Assembly (NCBI RefSeq): GCF_051020765.1
Contig: NC_134934.1
Location: 13,964,001 to 14,028,000 of the forward strand
Direction: 5' to 3'
DNA: 64,000 nt
From: Lasioglossum baleicum
Lineage: Eukaryota > Arthropoda > Insecta > Hymenoptera > Halictidae
The notes under the pieces were generated by a model that made no database searches, was not told the origin of the DNA, and was given only the letters and a program-made list of their open reading frames with translations. Positions 12,655 through 25,610 of this stretch are shown piece after piece (the stretch's first letter is position 1; each line of letters starts with the position of its first letter). A program made the translations under genes and the position numbers.

Positions 12655-13375
12655 CAGAGCCTCCTGGTAGGCGTGGTTTCACTGGCTTTTTCTATAGAGT
12701 GTCTTCAGTGAGCATTGTTTCAGCACTTTGTGTGTAGAGTGCTCTAGTGAGCGTGGTGTTTCCTCTCTCTCTGCGCAGGGTGCACTTTAAGGGCGTGGTC
12801 TTGTTGCCTCTGTTTAGTAGAGTATTCTGAAAGGTGTGGTTTCGTTGCTTTTCCTATGTAGAGTACTCTGGAAGCCGTGGTTTCGTTGCTCTTTTGATAT
12901 GGAGTACTCTGGGAGGCGTGGTTTCGTTGCTCTTTCGATATAGAGTACTCTGGGAGGCGTGGTTTCGTTGCGTTTCCTATTTATAAGGAGGCTCGACACG
13001 GAATTCGTAAATATATTTCGACACGACGTGATGCTTCGTCAATCGCTCGCAAGGGACATACATTTGTTAACAAAACATTAACACAACATGCAAATCAATA
13101 AAAACATATATCACACGTAAATCGATAAAAACATATATAACACTTAAACATTAAACTCACACTCAGTCATATGACATGCACACTTACATCATTCTTACAA
13201 CATCTTACATATTAGAGTACTCCGGGAGGCGTGGTTTCGTTGCATTTCCTATGTAGAGTACTCTAGTAGGCGTGGTTTCGTTGGTTTCCCTACGTAGAGC
13301 ACCCTGGGAGGCGTGATTTCGTTATTTTCCCTCTGTAGAGAGCCCAGAAAGGGCATCGTCTTGTTACTTAATTTT
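12655..13375 (+). repeat. 41-bp minisatellite array, interrupted
   Basis: Units of 41 bp (TTTCGTTGCTCTTTCGATAT, then AGAGTACTCTGGGAGGCGTGG) run from about 12655 to 12980 and resume at 13214-13375. The three central units are nearly identical and the outer ones are diverged. Each carries a GGCGTGG box. The 233 bp between the two halves is unrelated AT-rich sequence. Confidence 0.85.
12981..13213. other. 233-bp insertion within the 41-bp array
   Basis: The array breaks inside a unit after TTTCCTAT and resumes with AGAGTACTCC. The intervening DNA is AT-rich with internal near-duplicates (AAATCAATAAAAACATATAT and AAATCGATAAAAACATATAT). I see no terminal repeats that would name it. Confidence 0.55.
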
Positions 13376-15671
13376 TGTAGAACAGTAATGTTTCTGCTGC
13401 TTAAAATTGCACCAGCTCGTTTTTGTCATAACTAACCACTTCTATCTATTTAATTGAACAGACCCTCTGTCTGCCTGCGTTTGTAATTACAGATTTAGTC
13501 AATTGTCTCGCTCATTTCGCTGCAATAATTATGGTTATGCTCCAACACGATCCTCGTGGCTCATGGCTTTCTATAGGACGGTGCAACGTCGGGCCGATTC
13601 ACTTCCAGCTTGTCGCCGCGATTTTTGCTCGCCGCCAGTCTCGTTTGCACCGGTAGGACAGGTTGTACCCGCCCAACGGATACCGGCCACGGATAAAATC
13701 CACACACCGCGCCGCTCGCCGGTAGCCGGCGAGACGCGAGAGATAGATCCTAGCCACGATTTCCAAATCCTTTATCCTTAGGAATGGTGAAACCCGAGAC
13801 ACACACCGCTTTCTGTTGCACTTTGTTTGTGCACCATGGATGATTTATCTCGGTTCGCTCGGTGCGCCCGCTACGAAATGTTTGATCACTTGTTCGATCC
13901 TCACTGGAATTGGCTCTTTCGCTGTAACAAATGGGAATGGATGTTTCAGCTTTTATACGGTTAGGGTCCCGAGATCTAACCGAGTGGCGAGACAATGGAA
14001 CGTTGGTCTTTTATTTTCTTGTTGTTCACCGGGGGACCCTGCCGGTCAAATATTTGGTCGGCTATAATGCATTCTGCTCGACGTAGTTTAGTCTATTTCA
14101 ACGTCGATCATATTATTACATTTCTACTGTTCTGTAGATCATATTATTCTATTTTCTACTGTTATATTACTTTGAATCTATTAAACATATTAAGAAAGAA
14201 AATAAATTTCTATATCACCCTAGTTCGTTGTAATTCAGGTGAAAAATTTCTATTTTCTATAAGGATCCGCTAGTGATTACCATGCTAATTAAATTCTCTG
14301 CGAGAATTGGTGTATCAATTAACCTTAAATTCTCTAGAAAGATTCGTCTAATCGCAGATAAATAGTGACCTACTTGAAGATCCTTCGCGTGGTATTCTAC
14401 TGAAAACGGAGACACCGGTATCCATTCCTGCGAAACACTAATCCGTGGAGGGTCTACGGGGTCAGATGATTCTCAGGTAGGCGGTCGGACTAGGGGGCGT
14501 GGTTCCTACGAAAGCCAGCTTTCCGGTCCTTAATTTGCGAAAACAAAACCGCACCGAACCCCTCGAAAATAAAACCACACCGATATCTTGCTAGTCAACC
14601 GAGAACCGATTCTCATGGAAACGGCAGACAAGTCAAGTTCGCAACAAATCGACCGAAGAGATCGCTTCCGACGAAAGGTGGTGTTTCACGGAAACCAATC
14701 GAATGCTTCAATTTAATGTCATTAAATCCTTGTCCGCCGATAGAACGCAATCGCCGTTGGAACAAGTGTCCCGAACACTCGCCGGCAAACTCGTTGCGTA
14801 CGAGGGAAACCGTACGACGGATTGGATAGAGCCGCCTCCTTCTCTGTCGCCGGTTTTCTTGAACGGTAGCAAGAAAACGGCCGGCTAAATTGCGCCGAGT
14901 GTGATAAACAATGGCGAAGTCGACGCTTTTAAGCGCGCGAGCACAAGCCTTGTCGTCGCGACGAGGATAATGGAGGCTCGCGAGATTAGCCGCCGGGAAA
15001 AAGAGAATCTCGATTGCCGGCCCGATCGATGGAGAAAGTTCAAATAAACGGGGTTACGGGCGGAGCGACGCGGCGCGTCGCGTCGTTCGCATTCGTTCCA
15101 CGGAATCGCTACTCAGAAATTTATTGCAAGGACCATCCTAGCTGATTTATCGTTTAGATAAAAACTTCGAGCCACGACGATAACGAACATATTCTATTCT
15201 CCATCAAATTTCAATCCGGCACGTTTAGGACCGGATGTACTCTCCGTGCTTCTTAAATTAAAGCTGAAATATTGCTGAATAGGGGGAAAATAGAGATATT
15301 ATAATCATTTCAACGAAAAAATTATGATTTCATTTGTTTTTCTCACACAAATTAATTTTTTTTTTTCAAAATCCTGAGGTAGTAGATATATTTTACGACT
15401 GGATTTGGAATCAGAGTGACAAAATGTACGGGAAATGATGTATAGCATGTCAAGAAAAAAATCTAATCGAAACATGGTATTGGATAAATCACTATTGCAT
15501 AATACTGCACGTTTAACACAGATTTTCAAGGTTAAAAAACGTTCCTACCATATTCTTTCTATTTTCCCATATTCTTCAATATTTCAGTTTTGATGTTAAA
15601 AAAATCACCGCTCTATTTCACTTCTATCGAAAGTTCTTTGATTTTTACACATAATTCATCGGTTTACTCCA
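13376..15671. other. Non-coding, holds a family A fragment only
   Basis: Besides the A fragment near 14.1-14.3 kb I see nothing to annotate. A GGGGGCGTGGTTCC at about 14493 resembles the minisatellite box. Confidence 0.45.
14150..14273. mobile_element. Family A MITE fragment A5 (uninterrupted interior)
   Basis: The interior AATCTATTAAACATATTAAG, then AAAGAAAATAAATTTCTA, then TTGTAATTCAGG ends in GGATCCGCTAGTGA, a decayed right terminus. It shows the unoccupied ATATTAAGAAAG site that holds a family B insertion in copy A10. Confidence 0.6.
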
Positions 15672-15845
15672 CTGTGCGGCACAGAGGCAAAGGGAGTTCT
15701 CGCTCGCAGCCAATGTGACGTCACACACTCTAGCCAATAATTCGGCTAGATCCGAAAATGCCATAGGAATGACCCAATCGGGACGGCTTTCTGTAACATT
15801 CCTTTCGAATTCCTGCCAGGAGACTTCTTGTGAGGCATGGAGGAG
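15672..15845. repeat. Interspersed repeat J, copy 1
   Basis: It shares GGCACAGAGGCAAAGGGA, CTCGCAGCCAAT, CAATAATTCGGCTA and ATTCCTGCCAGGAGA in the same order with 47.9-48.0 kb. Copy 1 has about 50 extra bases in the middle. The class is unknown. Confidence 0.65.
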
Positions 15846-16926
15846 ACGTCGTCGATTATCTCCTAAATTTTCCACTAAAATCTAAGCAGCGTTCAAAGCA
15901 GACGCCTGAACAATGGAGTATCGGAAAATCACAGGCCCGGTCTGGCCGCGAAATGACGCATTAATTACGCGAAAGCAGTGACTAATTGCGCGGCAGAGTC
16001 AACGACCTTCGCCGGTGCAAGAGGTCCGAGTCATCCGTGGATCTGGTTCAGGCTTGCTCAGCTGTGTCTTTTGCGCCACACGCGCGGTGCAAGTGAATGC
16101 AGAGGAATGTGCACTTATGCTTTCGATCGGCGCCGATCGCGCTTTCGGCGAAACGGGGATCCTGTTTTGCGTAATCGTTGTCGCGACGAAAATGTTGCCT
16201 TTATCGTTCTCGGAACCGTGAAAAAGACGTCTGCGCCACTCCTTGTCTCTTTGACATTATCTTGGCTCATATTTTACAAGTTGCATGTTGCGTTTACATT
16301 TAACAGTAAATGCTGACGAACGTGTTAAGCCTATCTATTAATATAGTGTTATCATTATAATTACAATTACTGTTTGGTGGTTCTACTATTATTATAATAT
16401 TTTAAAAAATGCTCTCCTGCGAAGAATCGTCAATTATGGAGCAAAACCGCAATGGATTAAACGAATCTCAAATGGTCCCAGGAAAATCGCGCCAATGATT
16501 CAGATTACCACTATCACCGATAACGAGGATCGTTTCGTTAGGATCGACCATCCGAGGATGGAAACAGAAAGAAAAGCGGCCGGACCTTTGGCGATAATAC
16601 TTCCGGCGAGATTCAATATGCTTTTCCAATAACGCCGACGGCGGGTTCTGGAATATTGGTGATCTTCACGAGGAAATTACACGGAATTACACACGCGATT
16701 TCTGGCGCCGACGCGACGCGGCTCGCAACCTCCACGCCGTGATATTTCGCATGCTGATGGGGATCTATGGAGGCGGAAGAGCCGACGATCGATGCAGCTC
16801 TGCGCTGGCGAATGTATAACACCGATGCAGTTGGTGCATGGCCCCCGGTGTTAACGCGTCCTGCACCCCCGAATCCCACCAGGGTCAAGAAATTCCCTTT
16901 AACCCCCGCTGGCTCGTTAACATATG
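15846..16926. other. No gene seen
   Basis: CpG-rich sequence flanks an AT-rich core. There are no recognisable exons or elements. Confidence 0.45.
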
Positions 16927-16928
16927 TA

Positions 16929-17100
16929 TTAGGTTGGTGGGAAAGTTCTGTCGTATTTTAAAGAAAACATTTGAATCAATTTATAAAAATATACGTTTAA
17001 TATTATTCAATCATATCATTTCCATTATTTTGTGCAACAACTTGTTGCCATCTTTCAGATAAATCAATTCCTATTTCCCAATCACTCACTAGCAACATGT
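16929..17100 (-). mobile_element. Mariner fragment (family F): TIR plus transposase C-terminus relic
   Basis: TTAGGTTGGTGGGAAAGTTC, preceded by TA, is a mariner-type inverted terminus. About 70 bp further on, the minus strand reads SDWEIGIDLSERWQQVVAQN, matching the last part of mariner transposases. The rest of the element is missing. Confidence 0.75.
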
Positions 17101-17878
17101 CTTTTGATTTACAAGCATAATTACCTGCGTATTTCAAGTACGACATAACTTTCTGGTTTAACGAATTTCTGACTCAATCTGATTGGGGAAAAAATACCGC
17201 AGTCACAGGTACATTTACCCTATCACGACGAAGATTCGGTCTTCAAGTTTACTGCAGCTCGTTTCAACGAGCCCGTTATACTTGATTTTCCATAGTTCCA
17301 TAAAACAGTCGAGCAAAGTCGTACATTCTTATCTAGAAGAACCAGCTCGTTAATGAGAGGATGTTCGCGAAGAGCGGACAATTAACGAGGAACGTTTTAA
17401 TCGAAGTTACTAGTGGCCGGCCAAGTTTTTGGCCAAGTTTTTCGTGCCCCCTCCCCTCGCCGATGTCCTGAATTATCCTCCGGCTCGGCGCATATCGTTG
17501 ACCTCGCGATGGCCTTCCATTGTGAATGCGGAATTACGAAACGAAAGTTCGCCTGAACGTTCCCCGATGTTCCAGATATCCACGCGCAACGAGTGCCGCA
17601 GGCGCGCGTCCGTCTTCGAGTGCAATTCGTCTTCGTTAGCACCGATTCAGTTCGGTTTCGCAGGTAAACCTTGCCACCGACGCGACCCGAAACAGATAAA
17701 TGGGTCAGCCGTGAAAGAGAATCTCGCGAACGTCCTCTGGATGAATTTAGAAATTTATTCTTCCTTCCCTGAACCTTTTTTTTCGTCAATTTGTCCTCTC
17801 GGATCTTGAAAGAAGATTTTGACGATTGGAAAGAGAGAAACTTGGCCACCATCCCTCGAAGAATCGGCAACTCCATTT
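17101..17878. other. No gene seen
   Basis: This is mixed sequence with a CpG-rich half (17410-17700). Overlapping open frames on both strands are not recognised. Confidence 0.45.
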
Positions 17879-18069
17879 TTAATCCTTTGCACTCGGAGCG
17901 ATTTTAACTGGAAAATGAAATATTTCTTCCTAGTAGAATATTTCCATTCCCTACGATTTTTTTGAAATTTTATGGATACGAAATTGGCATGATACCTTGT
18001 ACAATACCTAAATGTTTAGTAATTGATTAGGTGGCGCTTCAGAGTCGCCATTCGAGTGCTAAGGGTTAA
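17879..18069. mobile_element. Family B piggyBac-like MITE
   Basis: TTAA flanks lie at 17879-17882 and 18066-18069. The ends are TCCTTTGCACTCG and the inverted CGAGTGCTAAGGG. The interior has CTAAATGTTTAGTAATTGAT. It is non-coding; TTAA targets and CCC-type ends point to piggyBac. Confidence 0.82.
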
Positions 18070-21000
18070 TTCTCAATCCTTCCTTCAGAAATTTGTCATT
18101 AATCTATCCAGCGTTCTCCGCGGAAGTGTTTTAGTAAAAAGTGGAAATCTTTGGACAGAGAGAATAAATCAAGGATGATAAATGATTCCAAGAGAACTTT
18201 TCCATGGATACGATGCTCGGAAGATAAATAGAGTAGAACTTCGTGAACGTTGCCCGAAGAGTCGACAAATACATTTTTAATTCTCGGTCTTCCTCCTTCC
18301 GAGGATTTTCATCAATCTGTCCAGCGATCTTCAAAGCAGTTTCTTTTCAGTAAAAAATAGAGATCATTGGACAGGCAGAATTAATTGGTTAATTGGTGGA
18401 GAAGATAAAACAAAATGAGGTAAATGAAGGATGTGTAGCACTGAAGAGTGACGTTCTTTGACCAATAAATACTGTTATTAACCGCAGACCAAGAAAACAG
18501 AGTATTAATCATGAGTATACATCTAATAGAGGTCTCTGTAGAATTCTTAAACGTACTAAAAAAGAGAGGATAATGATACTGTGCGGAAAATTGCCACAAA
18601 ATTGTGTTTTGACGTTGGGCACACTCACTGAACATAGACATTGATGTTAATCGCAGCCATCATCGTCGTAGAACAAGTTTAAATTTTTCTGTCATGTCTG
18701 GACATATACAAACAGAAACTAGACTATTAACTACCATGACATTTACTCTAAATTTTGACATAACATGCTCATAAACCCTTGCACCGGGTTGATCGAAGTG
18801 TTGAAAAAAGTAGAGCGATTTTAAGGAACGTTTCCTGCGACAAGACAGGAACGCCTTTTTATTAAAATGTTTTACTCACTTGTTTTTTTATCGAATAATA
18901 TATGCACTATTAGTTTATATTTCATCCTTACATTATACATACGATATGCCTCTTATTGTTTCGTTCATATTTATGCAGTATTAAAGAATGGAAAATTCTA
19001 AAACAGTATTCCAAAACTTCGATTAGTGTATTCAACCAAGTCTAACAAATAGGAATATTACGCGTTTCTTTTTAAATAAAATGAAATTTGATTCGTTTGC
19101 AATTAATATTTAAGCATTAAAATAAATGTGGCCATAAATTATTACTAAGCCATACGTATTTCCTTACTTTTGTCCCAAATTCCAATCTAAGTACCGCACT
19201 GTGCGCTGCAGATGAAATTTTGATTGAATTAAACCTCCCCACCCCGGACTCCTCGTCATTACCAAACCTCCACCGTTCGAAGCAAACAAGAGAGAGAGGG
19301 GGATAGGAAGGGAAAAAGAGAGCAAGCAGCGAGTAACTGGTTCGATTGTCGGCCGTAGCTTAGCTGTCCGCAAGCTTTTGGCTGGTTGCCAGCGGATTTC
19401 TTTCAAACTTCCGGCGAGATGCGTTCACTTTCGTTGGTCTGGGCTCGAGCACGGAACCGCCGCGATGTTAATAACGGGATTATCGAGTGTTCCACGAGCG
19501 TTATCCTTCATCCTCCTCGAAGTTCATCCCCTTTCCTCTCTGGGTCCCGCCGGAAATGAATTCGGCGAGCGAAAATTTCGCGAGTTACTTCGCGAATTGC
19601 TCGATCGAACGCTCTACCGAGCAAGGATCCTTCTAGCCCGCTCGAGGATGAACGCGAATCAGAAACCAGCAGGATCATTATTGCATCCTGCGAGACTCGC
19701 CGCCGGCGGAACAGAGATAACGAGCGAGAATAGAAAATCCTTCGACGGGGATAATTAAAAAGCGGCGATGCCGGTGAAATCTGTCCCGACGCTGATTTAT
19801 TTTTCTCTTCGCGGAAGGAAGTGACGCAGCTCGGAAAATGAGACGTTGCTCTCGTCCCCAAGACGCTTGTCTCCGAGCTAGGAGTCGTCCGAGACCGGCA
19901 ATATTATTATCTGTTTACTAGCGAGACATTAATTGGAGTGGTCTAATCTTTCCTCTGTTCTAACACGTTCCCCGTCACTCATACTTTCCTCGAATTATAT
20001 TTGTCTACGTTTGGCTGTGAAATTGAATTGCAATTGAATCCTGACTTCGTAAGAGGATTCAAAAAGCAATTATCAAATTCTTCGTCCCGCAGGTTTAGAG
20101 ATTTTTTAATTTACTGCAGAAAGGTTTACGCATTCCACTGAAATAGCACTCGCAGATTTTCCAGAAGCCCAAACAACGAGAATCGTATGCGAGTGGAGGG
20201 TGGAGTTTTGATTTCATCTGATTTTTGGTTAATTCGCTTGAACGAATTGTTTCGAATAACTATTGCACGAATTAAGTAAACAGGTAATTAGCGAGTGCTA
20301 ATGACGGGAGCGTATCGCCCAGCGAATTGTTTTGGTGCGTAAAAATAAGGGCCGGTCGGCCAGCATCACGGGAATGTTTGTTTCGACGTGTCCGATTCAG
20401 TTACATCCGTTGTAAATACAGAGGTAGTTCATTAATTATCCGTGGCGGTGATTCCCCCGTGGAATTCAATATTTCACGTGTTTTTCCGAATGCATTATAG
20501 GTACGTCTGGCTCGCCGTGCGTGGCTCGCTCTCGAGTGGATCGCGGCAGTCAAAACAAAATATTTGACCGGTTAAATATTGATACGGATTATCGGGGAAA
20601 TTTAGGGCTGCGAGGTATTTTCTTGGGGCGATTCTCGTTCCACCGTGTACGGAGATTGAACGGTCGATTTGTTTTCCCACGTACCGCCGATCGATACGAT
20701 AGAGATACGTTATCACCGTGCCTTCATATTTCCTTAAAAATATGTTTTCGTATTCCTGTTTTCTCAAGAAGGAAACTGGGTTAATCTCTGCACTAGAGAA
20801 AATTAGCGATCCGATAAAATGAAAGATAATTCTTCGAAACAGTGGAGAAAGTAGAATAAATGTTTCAAGATAGATGACACAAACGCTTCCAGACAATTTT
20901 CATCGTTTACTCACGACAAGGTTTTTACCTGGACAACTTATCACAGTCCCCACGTTTTTGTCTATCTGTTGGAATTCAGTATTTACTCAAAGGAACTCGA

Positions 21001-21134
21001 GGGAAGTAGAAATGAAATTGATAAAGCTGCTGGACATCTTTGTAGAGTACAATTTGCCTTGCTTATCCAAACAGCGATAGAAGCGATAGAAGCGATGGAC
21101 GAAATTTTTTGCCCGTCAGCGTTCTTCCACTAAA
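18070..21134. other. No gene seen; one short interspersed repeat
   Basis: It contains repeat O at 19081-19137. 19330-19880 is a CpG-rich island with open frames on both strands that match nothing I know. Confidence 0.45.
19081..19137 (+). repeat. Interspersed repeat O, copy 1
   Basis: AATATTTAAGCATTAAAATA, then AATGTGGCC, with an upstream GATTCGTTTGCAAT, recurs at 24546-24596 with few changes. Confidence 0.65.
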
Positions 21135-21605
21135 ACTTTACTAAACCACGCCTCTTAGGGCTTTTAGTGCAACGGAACCACGCCCCACAGTTTCCTATAC
21201 ACAACAAGAAATAAAACTACACCTTCTCTGAGCACTCTACAATTAGAGCACTCCGCATACAAACAAAAAAAGCTATGCCTTCGGGGCGCTATCCAAAGAT
21301 CAACGAAACCACGCCCACTCAAGCTTCTCCGCATTCAAACAACAACAAAGCCGTACTCTAGATTAGAATAGGAACGAAACCACGCCCACTCATGCCACTC
21401 CGCATATAAACAATAACAAAGCCACGCCTTCAGGGGGCTGTAGATTAAGAGAGAAACGAAACCACGCCCACTCATGCCACTCCGCATATAAACAATAACA
21501 AAGCCACGCCTTCAGGGCGCTCTAGATTAAGAGAGAAACGGAACCACGCCCTCTCATGGCACTTCTCATTCAAACAACAACAAAACCACGCCTCCCAGAG
21601 CTCCC
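21135..21605 (-). repeat. 41-bp minisatellite array, inverted copy with 82-bp higher-order units
   Basis: The strand-reversed units carry CCACGCC in place of GGCGTGG. Here the period alternates, so an 82-bp dimer (about AAACCACGCCCACTCATGCC, then CAAAGCCACGCCTTCAGGGC) repeats with high identity at 21395-21545. It is homologous in length and box to the 12.65-kb array. Confidence 0.8.
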
Positions 21606-22272
21606 CACGCTCATCTCTCCCATTACAAGCTGGCAACAGCTCAGATCAAACTCGATTTCAATGAACAGCGTTCGATGGAATCCGCGCGTCGACGATCTCA
21701 GCGTACCGAATCCAACACAAGACGAATTCGTCAAGGTCTCCGGGCTCTTCTGCAAGCTGTCGGTCCAATTCGCCAAACGTTTCGTCACACTCGCGTGTCC
21801 GGTACGCGAGGAACGCGACGATAGTCTCATCGTCATCGAGCGAATAACTCATGCTGTCCGACGAAAAATAAATCCGCCGGTATCAAGGACAGGTACCGGC
21901 GGACGCGGAAACGTTCCCCGAAGTTTCCGGCGAAAGTTTTCTGAACGAGACCAGCCTCGAAAACAACCGCGTCCATGGATAAACTGTTGCTAACGCGTTT
22001 GTTTGAGCGGCGCGGGACGGGAAAGTTTACGAGTGGTTGGGATACCGAGCGCCAGGAACTGTATCCGATGTTTCTCTGGCAGTGGATAATATTTTAGAAC
22101 TCGCGTAGAACGCTCTGCATACCGAGTGCATCCTCGTCAACTGTCCACTGCTCTTGTAATTCACGGTTGTGGCCATAGAAACGGGAGTAATCGCCGTAAT
22201 TAACCCCTTGCTTTGGAAAATCAAGTCGGACTCGCGACGAAGATATCAAACAGAATTTATAAAACACGCGCA

Positions 22273-22332
22273 GCTACTATCTTTATGCAAAATAAAAATT
22301 GTTCGCGTTCGTTGCAAGTTGTGAGGACCGAA
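22273..22332. mobile_element. Family A MITE left-side fragment A6
   Basis: CTTTATGCAAAATAAAAATT, then GTTCGTTGCAAG, matches positions 15-60 of the family. The terminal TAGAC and the right half are absent. Confidence 0.5.
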
Positions 22333-24545
22333 TCGGAATTTACACTACCGTCCTTAAATCACCGAACAATCTTCCAGCTTGATTTCATTGTTTTATTTTG
22401 ATTAGATGTTGGAAAAAAGAGAATACAATTCCCCCACTTAAATTTGAACAGTTTGAAAACATAAGAATAATAATTAATTAAAATTTAGAAGGTGTCCGGT
22501 GTCTTTAATGGTTTTATTAAACTCCCACTGTTTGATGTTATCATTTTTATGCGTCTGAGATCACTGGAAGCTTCCTCGTTCTGTTCCATCTTCAATAATT
22601 CGAATTTCCTGATCGTTCGTTCTATGAAGCACGTTGAAAGGATATTTTATCGCGTAGGTCCGAAGGGAGAGGTCGCGTCGTCTCTCGGAGACACATTCAG
22701 TTATTTACGCGAAGGCCTTGATCGATCAGTTTCTCGCACGAGCAGTTCTAGGGAGGCGGAGGAGAGAGCCCGAGGAATTTTTCTCGCCCCGAGCATTCGT
22801 CTGCCGCTTCGCTGGGCCCTTTTATACTTTGCCGTGGCCGTTATCAGCGAGCTCGGAAGCCGGTAATGCAAAGCTACCGGCCACGAGAGCAAATTGATTG
22901 CTCGTTCCTTTCAAGACCGGTACCGCGACCGATCGCCTTCGAGTATTACACCGGCCGCGGCCTTTCGATTCTCTAGCCTCTAGTTTCCGCAATGTTTCCT
23001 CGATGACTACCCTAATTGGATTCGCAGATTCGCGACTCGCTTCTACGTCGCGTCGTCCAGAAAGTAGATTATTCGCGAAACAAGCCGCCCCTAACTGGAT
23101 CACGCTTGCCGATGCCAAGGCAACACTGAATTTCACTGAAAGGTTGCTTCAAACAGGTATCCAGCAATCTAGACAGGTAGAATCAATTTATTTTTATTCA
23201 GCAATGTTTTCTACTTCCGTAAAAACATTGATTGTTGCAGTAGATGCTTATTTTTCACAAAAGTTGACTAGGTAAACATGCATTATTTTTTTTTCCGATG
23301 TAATTAATTCTTGTCGATGTAAACTTGTTGTAAAATCTACGATGTAAACTGTGACATCGTGAACGTCGCATATGCGTGACCAGTCTAGGATGTTGTCGAA
23401 CACAAACTCGAGGAAAATCGAATTTTCTTGGATGGTAGATTGTTGTGAATCAGGTTTCTGATTTTATCAGGGAAGTCCTTCAACTGGGACGAGCAGTTTT
23501 ATTAAATAAACCCGTGTAGCGTAATATAGGACACGATTCTCGCAAAACAGGGTCTAGATTATTAGCCGGCGACGTTTCGCCGTTGACGTAGGTAAAATGA
23601 TTTTACAGTAGTGCTCCATTTATTCGAGCTAATCTTGTAATCTGGCTTACCAAACACCGGAGCTCGTATTTCTAGCTTCTATTATGCGAACGAATGGAAC
23701 GAACTGTACCGTACTGTACCGTACTGTGTCGGAAGGGATATCAGTTGACCCTTATTATCCGCACGATCCAATTAGGATAAATGGAGTCCTGCTGCATTTG
23801 CTTGCCCCTGTTAGAATCGTAGACGTTCTCAACTTTGCCATTAACTAAGCTAGTCGCCAGCAAGGACGGCGTGAACTGCTACTTCTCGATCATTCGGGAT
23901 TTTCTAAAGTGATTCATCATTTTCGTGATCGCTTCTGATTGGCGGGGAGCCAAATTTATTAGATTTGTAAGTCGTTTCAACATATATGAAATATTGCCTG
24001 CACTTTTATACTATTTAAATAGATATTACGATTTAGAAATCGATAGGAAGAATGAATTGTTTTTCTGTTTGAAATACTGAAATAAGGTACAGAAAAGAAA
24101 TTGAATATTTTATATTTCTATCATTGTGTGGTTCTTCGATCACTGTGATAAATCACGGTTAGTGATTTTGCATGTCATCACTAGTCCTAGGACCTGTCTG
24201 TGAACTATACAAGAACTCCTTTGCAACCATAACGTTTGAGTTTCCTCAAAGAGCGCAAGAACAGTGGGAGAATAGCCGGTGAACCAGCTGCCTTCCAAAT
24301 TAATTTCGCTCTTGGACCACTCGGGAATATTTTTCGAGCGCCAAACACTGTGCTGAAGCTCCTCCCGTTTATGCTCTCGTTGTGTTTATTATCTTGCTAT
24401 ACCGAGCAAATGTTTCGCAAAGAAATTAGATTTCTCCACCTGGTCTCCTCGAACTCTTTCGAAATTTTGTCGAAAAATTTAGATCCGCGTTTAGGTTCGA
24501 CCTAATTTATAAAACAATTTTAACAAATGCCTTTCCCTTTAGATG

Positions 24546-24599
24546 AAATAATGATTCGTTCACAATCAATATTTAAGCATTAAAATAAATGTAGCCGTA
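24546..24599 (+). repeat. Interspersed repeat O, copy 2
   Basis: GATTCGTTCACAATCAATAT, then TTAAGCATTAAAATAAATGT, parallels copy 1 at 19.08 kb. Confidence 0.65.
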
Positions 24600-25610
24600 C
24601 AAAAAATATAAAAGTTTTCTTTTCTCTTCTACGACAATTTTTGGAACTTCTTTCACTTTCTTGAAATATTTTTCCTTCTCTCCTCGTCTAACTAGGATAC
24701 ATGGGAAACTATTGAAAATAGAAAAGGGGTAAAATTTACTCTTATACACGATTAACTATTTATATCAAGAGTGTATTAAAAGATCATAAAACATCATAAA
24801 ACCGCAATACAAAGATTTGACACGGCTGGCACGAGATCAGATGCATGCGCACCTTGCAACCCTAATCGGCGAAGTACCTGCGCGAGCATAATTCTTATTG
24901 GATCGGAATCCGGGTTTCGAGAAAGTTCGATAGCGCTTGAGCAGCAGCAATTCGTACTCCGTCGGCGCACCGCGTAATGGTCTTACTCCGGCTCTAATTA
25001 TCAAGCGTGTACACTTAACTCTGACTCTAATTATCGGTCTCGCGCGCGTCACAAAGGGTTCCCTGTGTACACCGGTCTCGTCGCCAGGCCAAAGACGTCG
25101 AGCACACACCGAACGAATCAACGCCGAGTGGCAATTCCGATAGACGCGTTCCAGAATCGCTTTGGCCGGGCCCTTAACGGGTGCTAACATGCCTGCGTTT
25201 GAAAACGTTGTCCCCGTTGCTGGGAACACTGAATGAACGCAACCATTGTTCCACTGTCGCCGCTGTTGCGGAAACTTCTTTCGAAGATACCGCGATTTTT
25301 CGGCCGATACACTCGCCCGTTCCTCGCTTCAATAGTTCAACACGTATCTGCTATTTGTCTCCGTCCTTTTCCGTTCTTCATTTTATTCTCTAAATAGACT
25401 GTGCTTTCATTTCTCGTAAACGTGCACGCGTCAATAGAATCCGTATTGATTTAAAGAAATTTTTTCATGATACTTTTACCAGTGTGTACGTGGAATTTTT
25501 CTGCTTAAAATGATACCTAGCACGATGCAATTCGGAGTGTATTTACTCGAGTAATCCATGATATGTATAGTGGAACCTCGATTAACCGAACCGAGACGCG
25601 ATGAATTCAC

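Larger units (their letters stand above)
21606..25610. other. No gene seen
   Basis: CpG-rich islands (21.6-22.0, 22.6-23.1, 24.9-25.3 kb) alternate with AT-rich sequence. It holds an A fragment (22.27 kb), repeat O copy 2, and a short ACCGTACTGT tandem at 23706-23730. Confidence 0.45.

Noticed and set aside
12655..13375. Regular 41-bp repeat array as a CRISPR-like structure
   Set aside because: The units abut without unique spacers and the setting is an insect nuclear genome. It is a minisatellite.
19378..19861. Facing open frames of 126 (+) and 117 (-) codons
   Set aside because: Both strands are open in a CpG-rich island where stop codons are rare. Neither has a motif, signal peptide or plausible splice partners.
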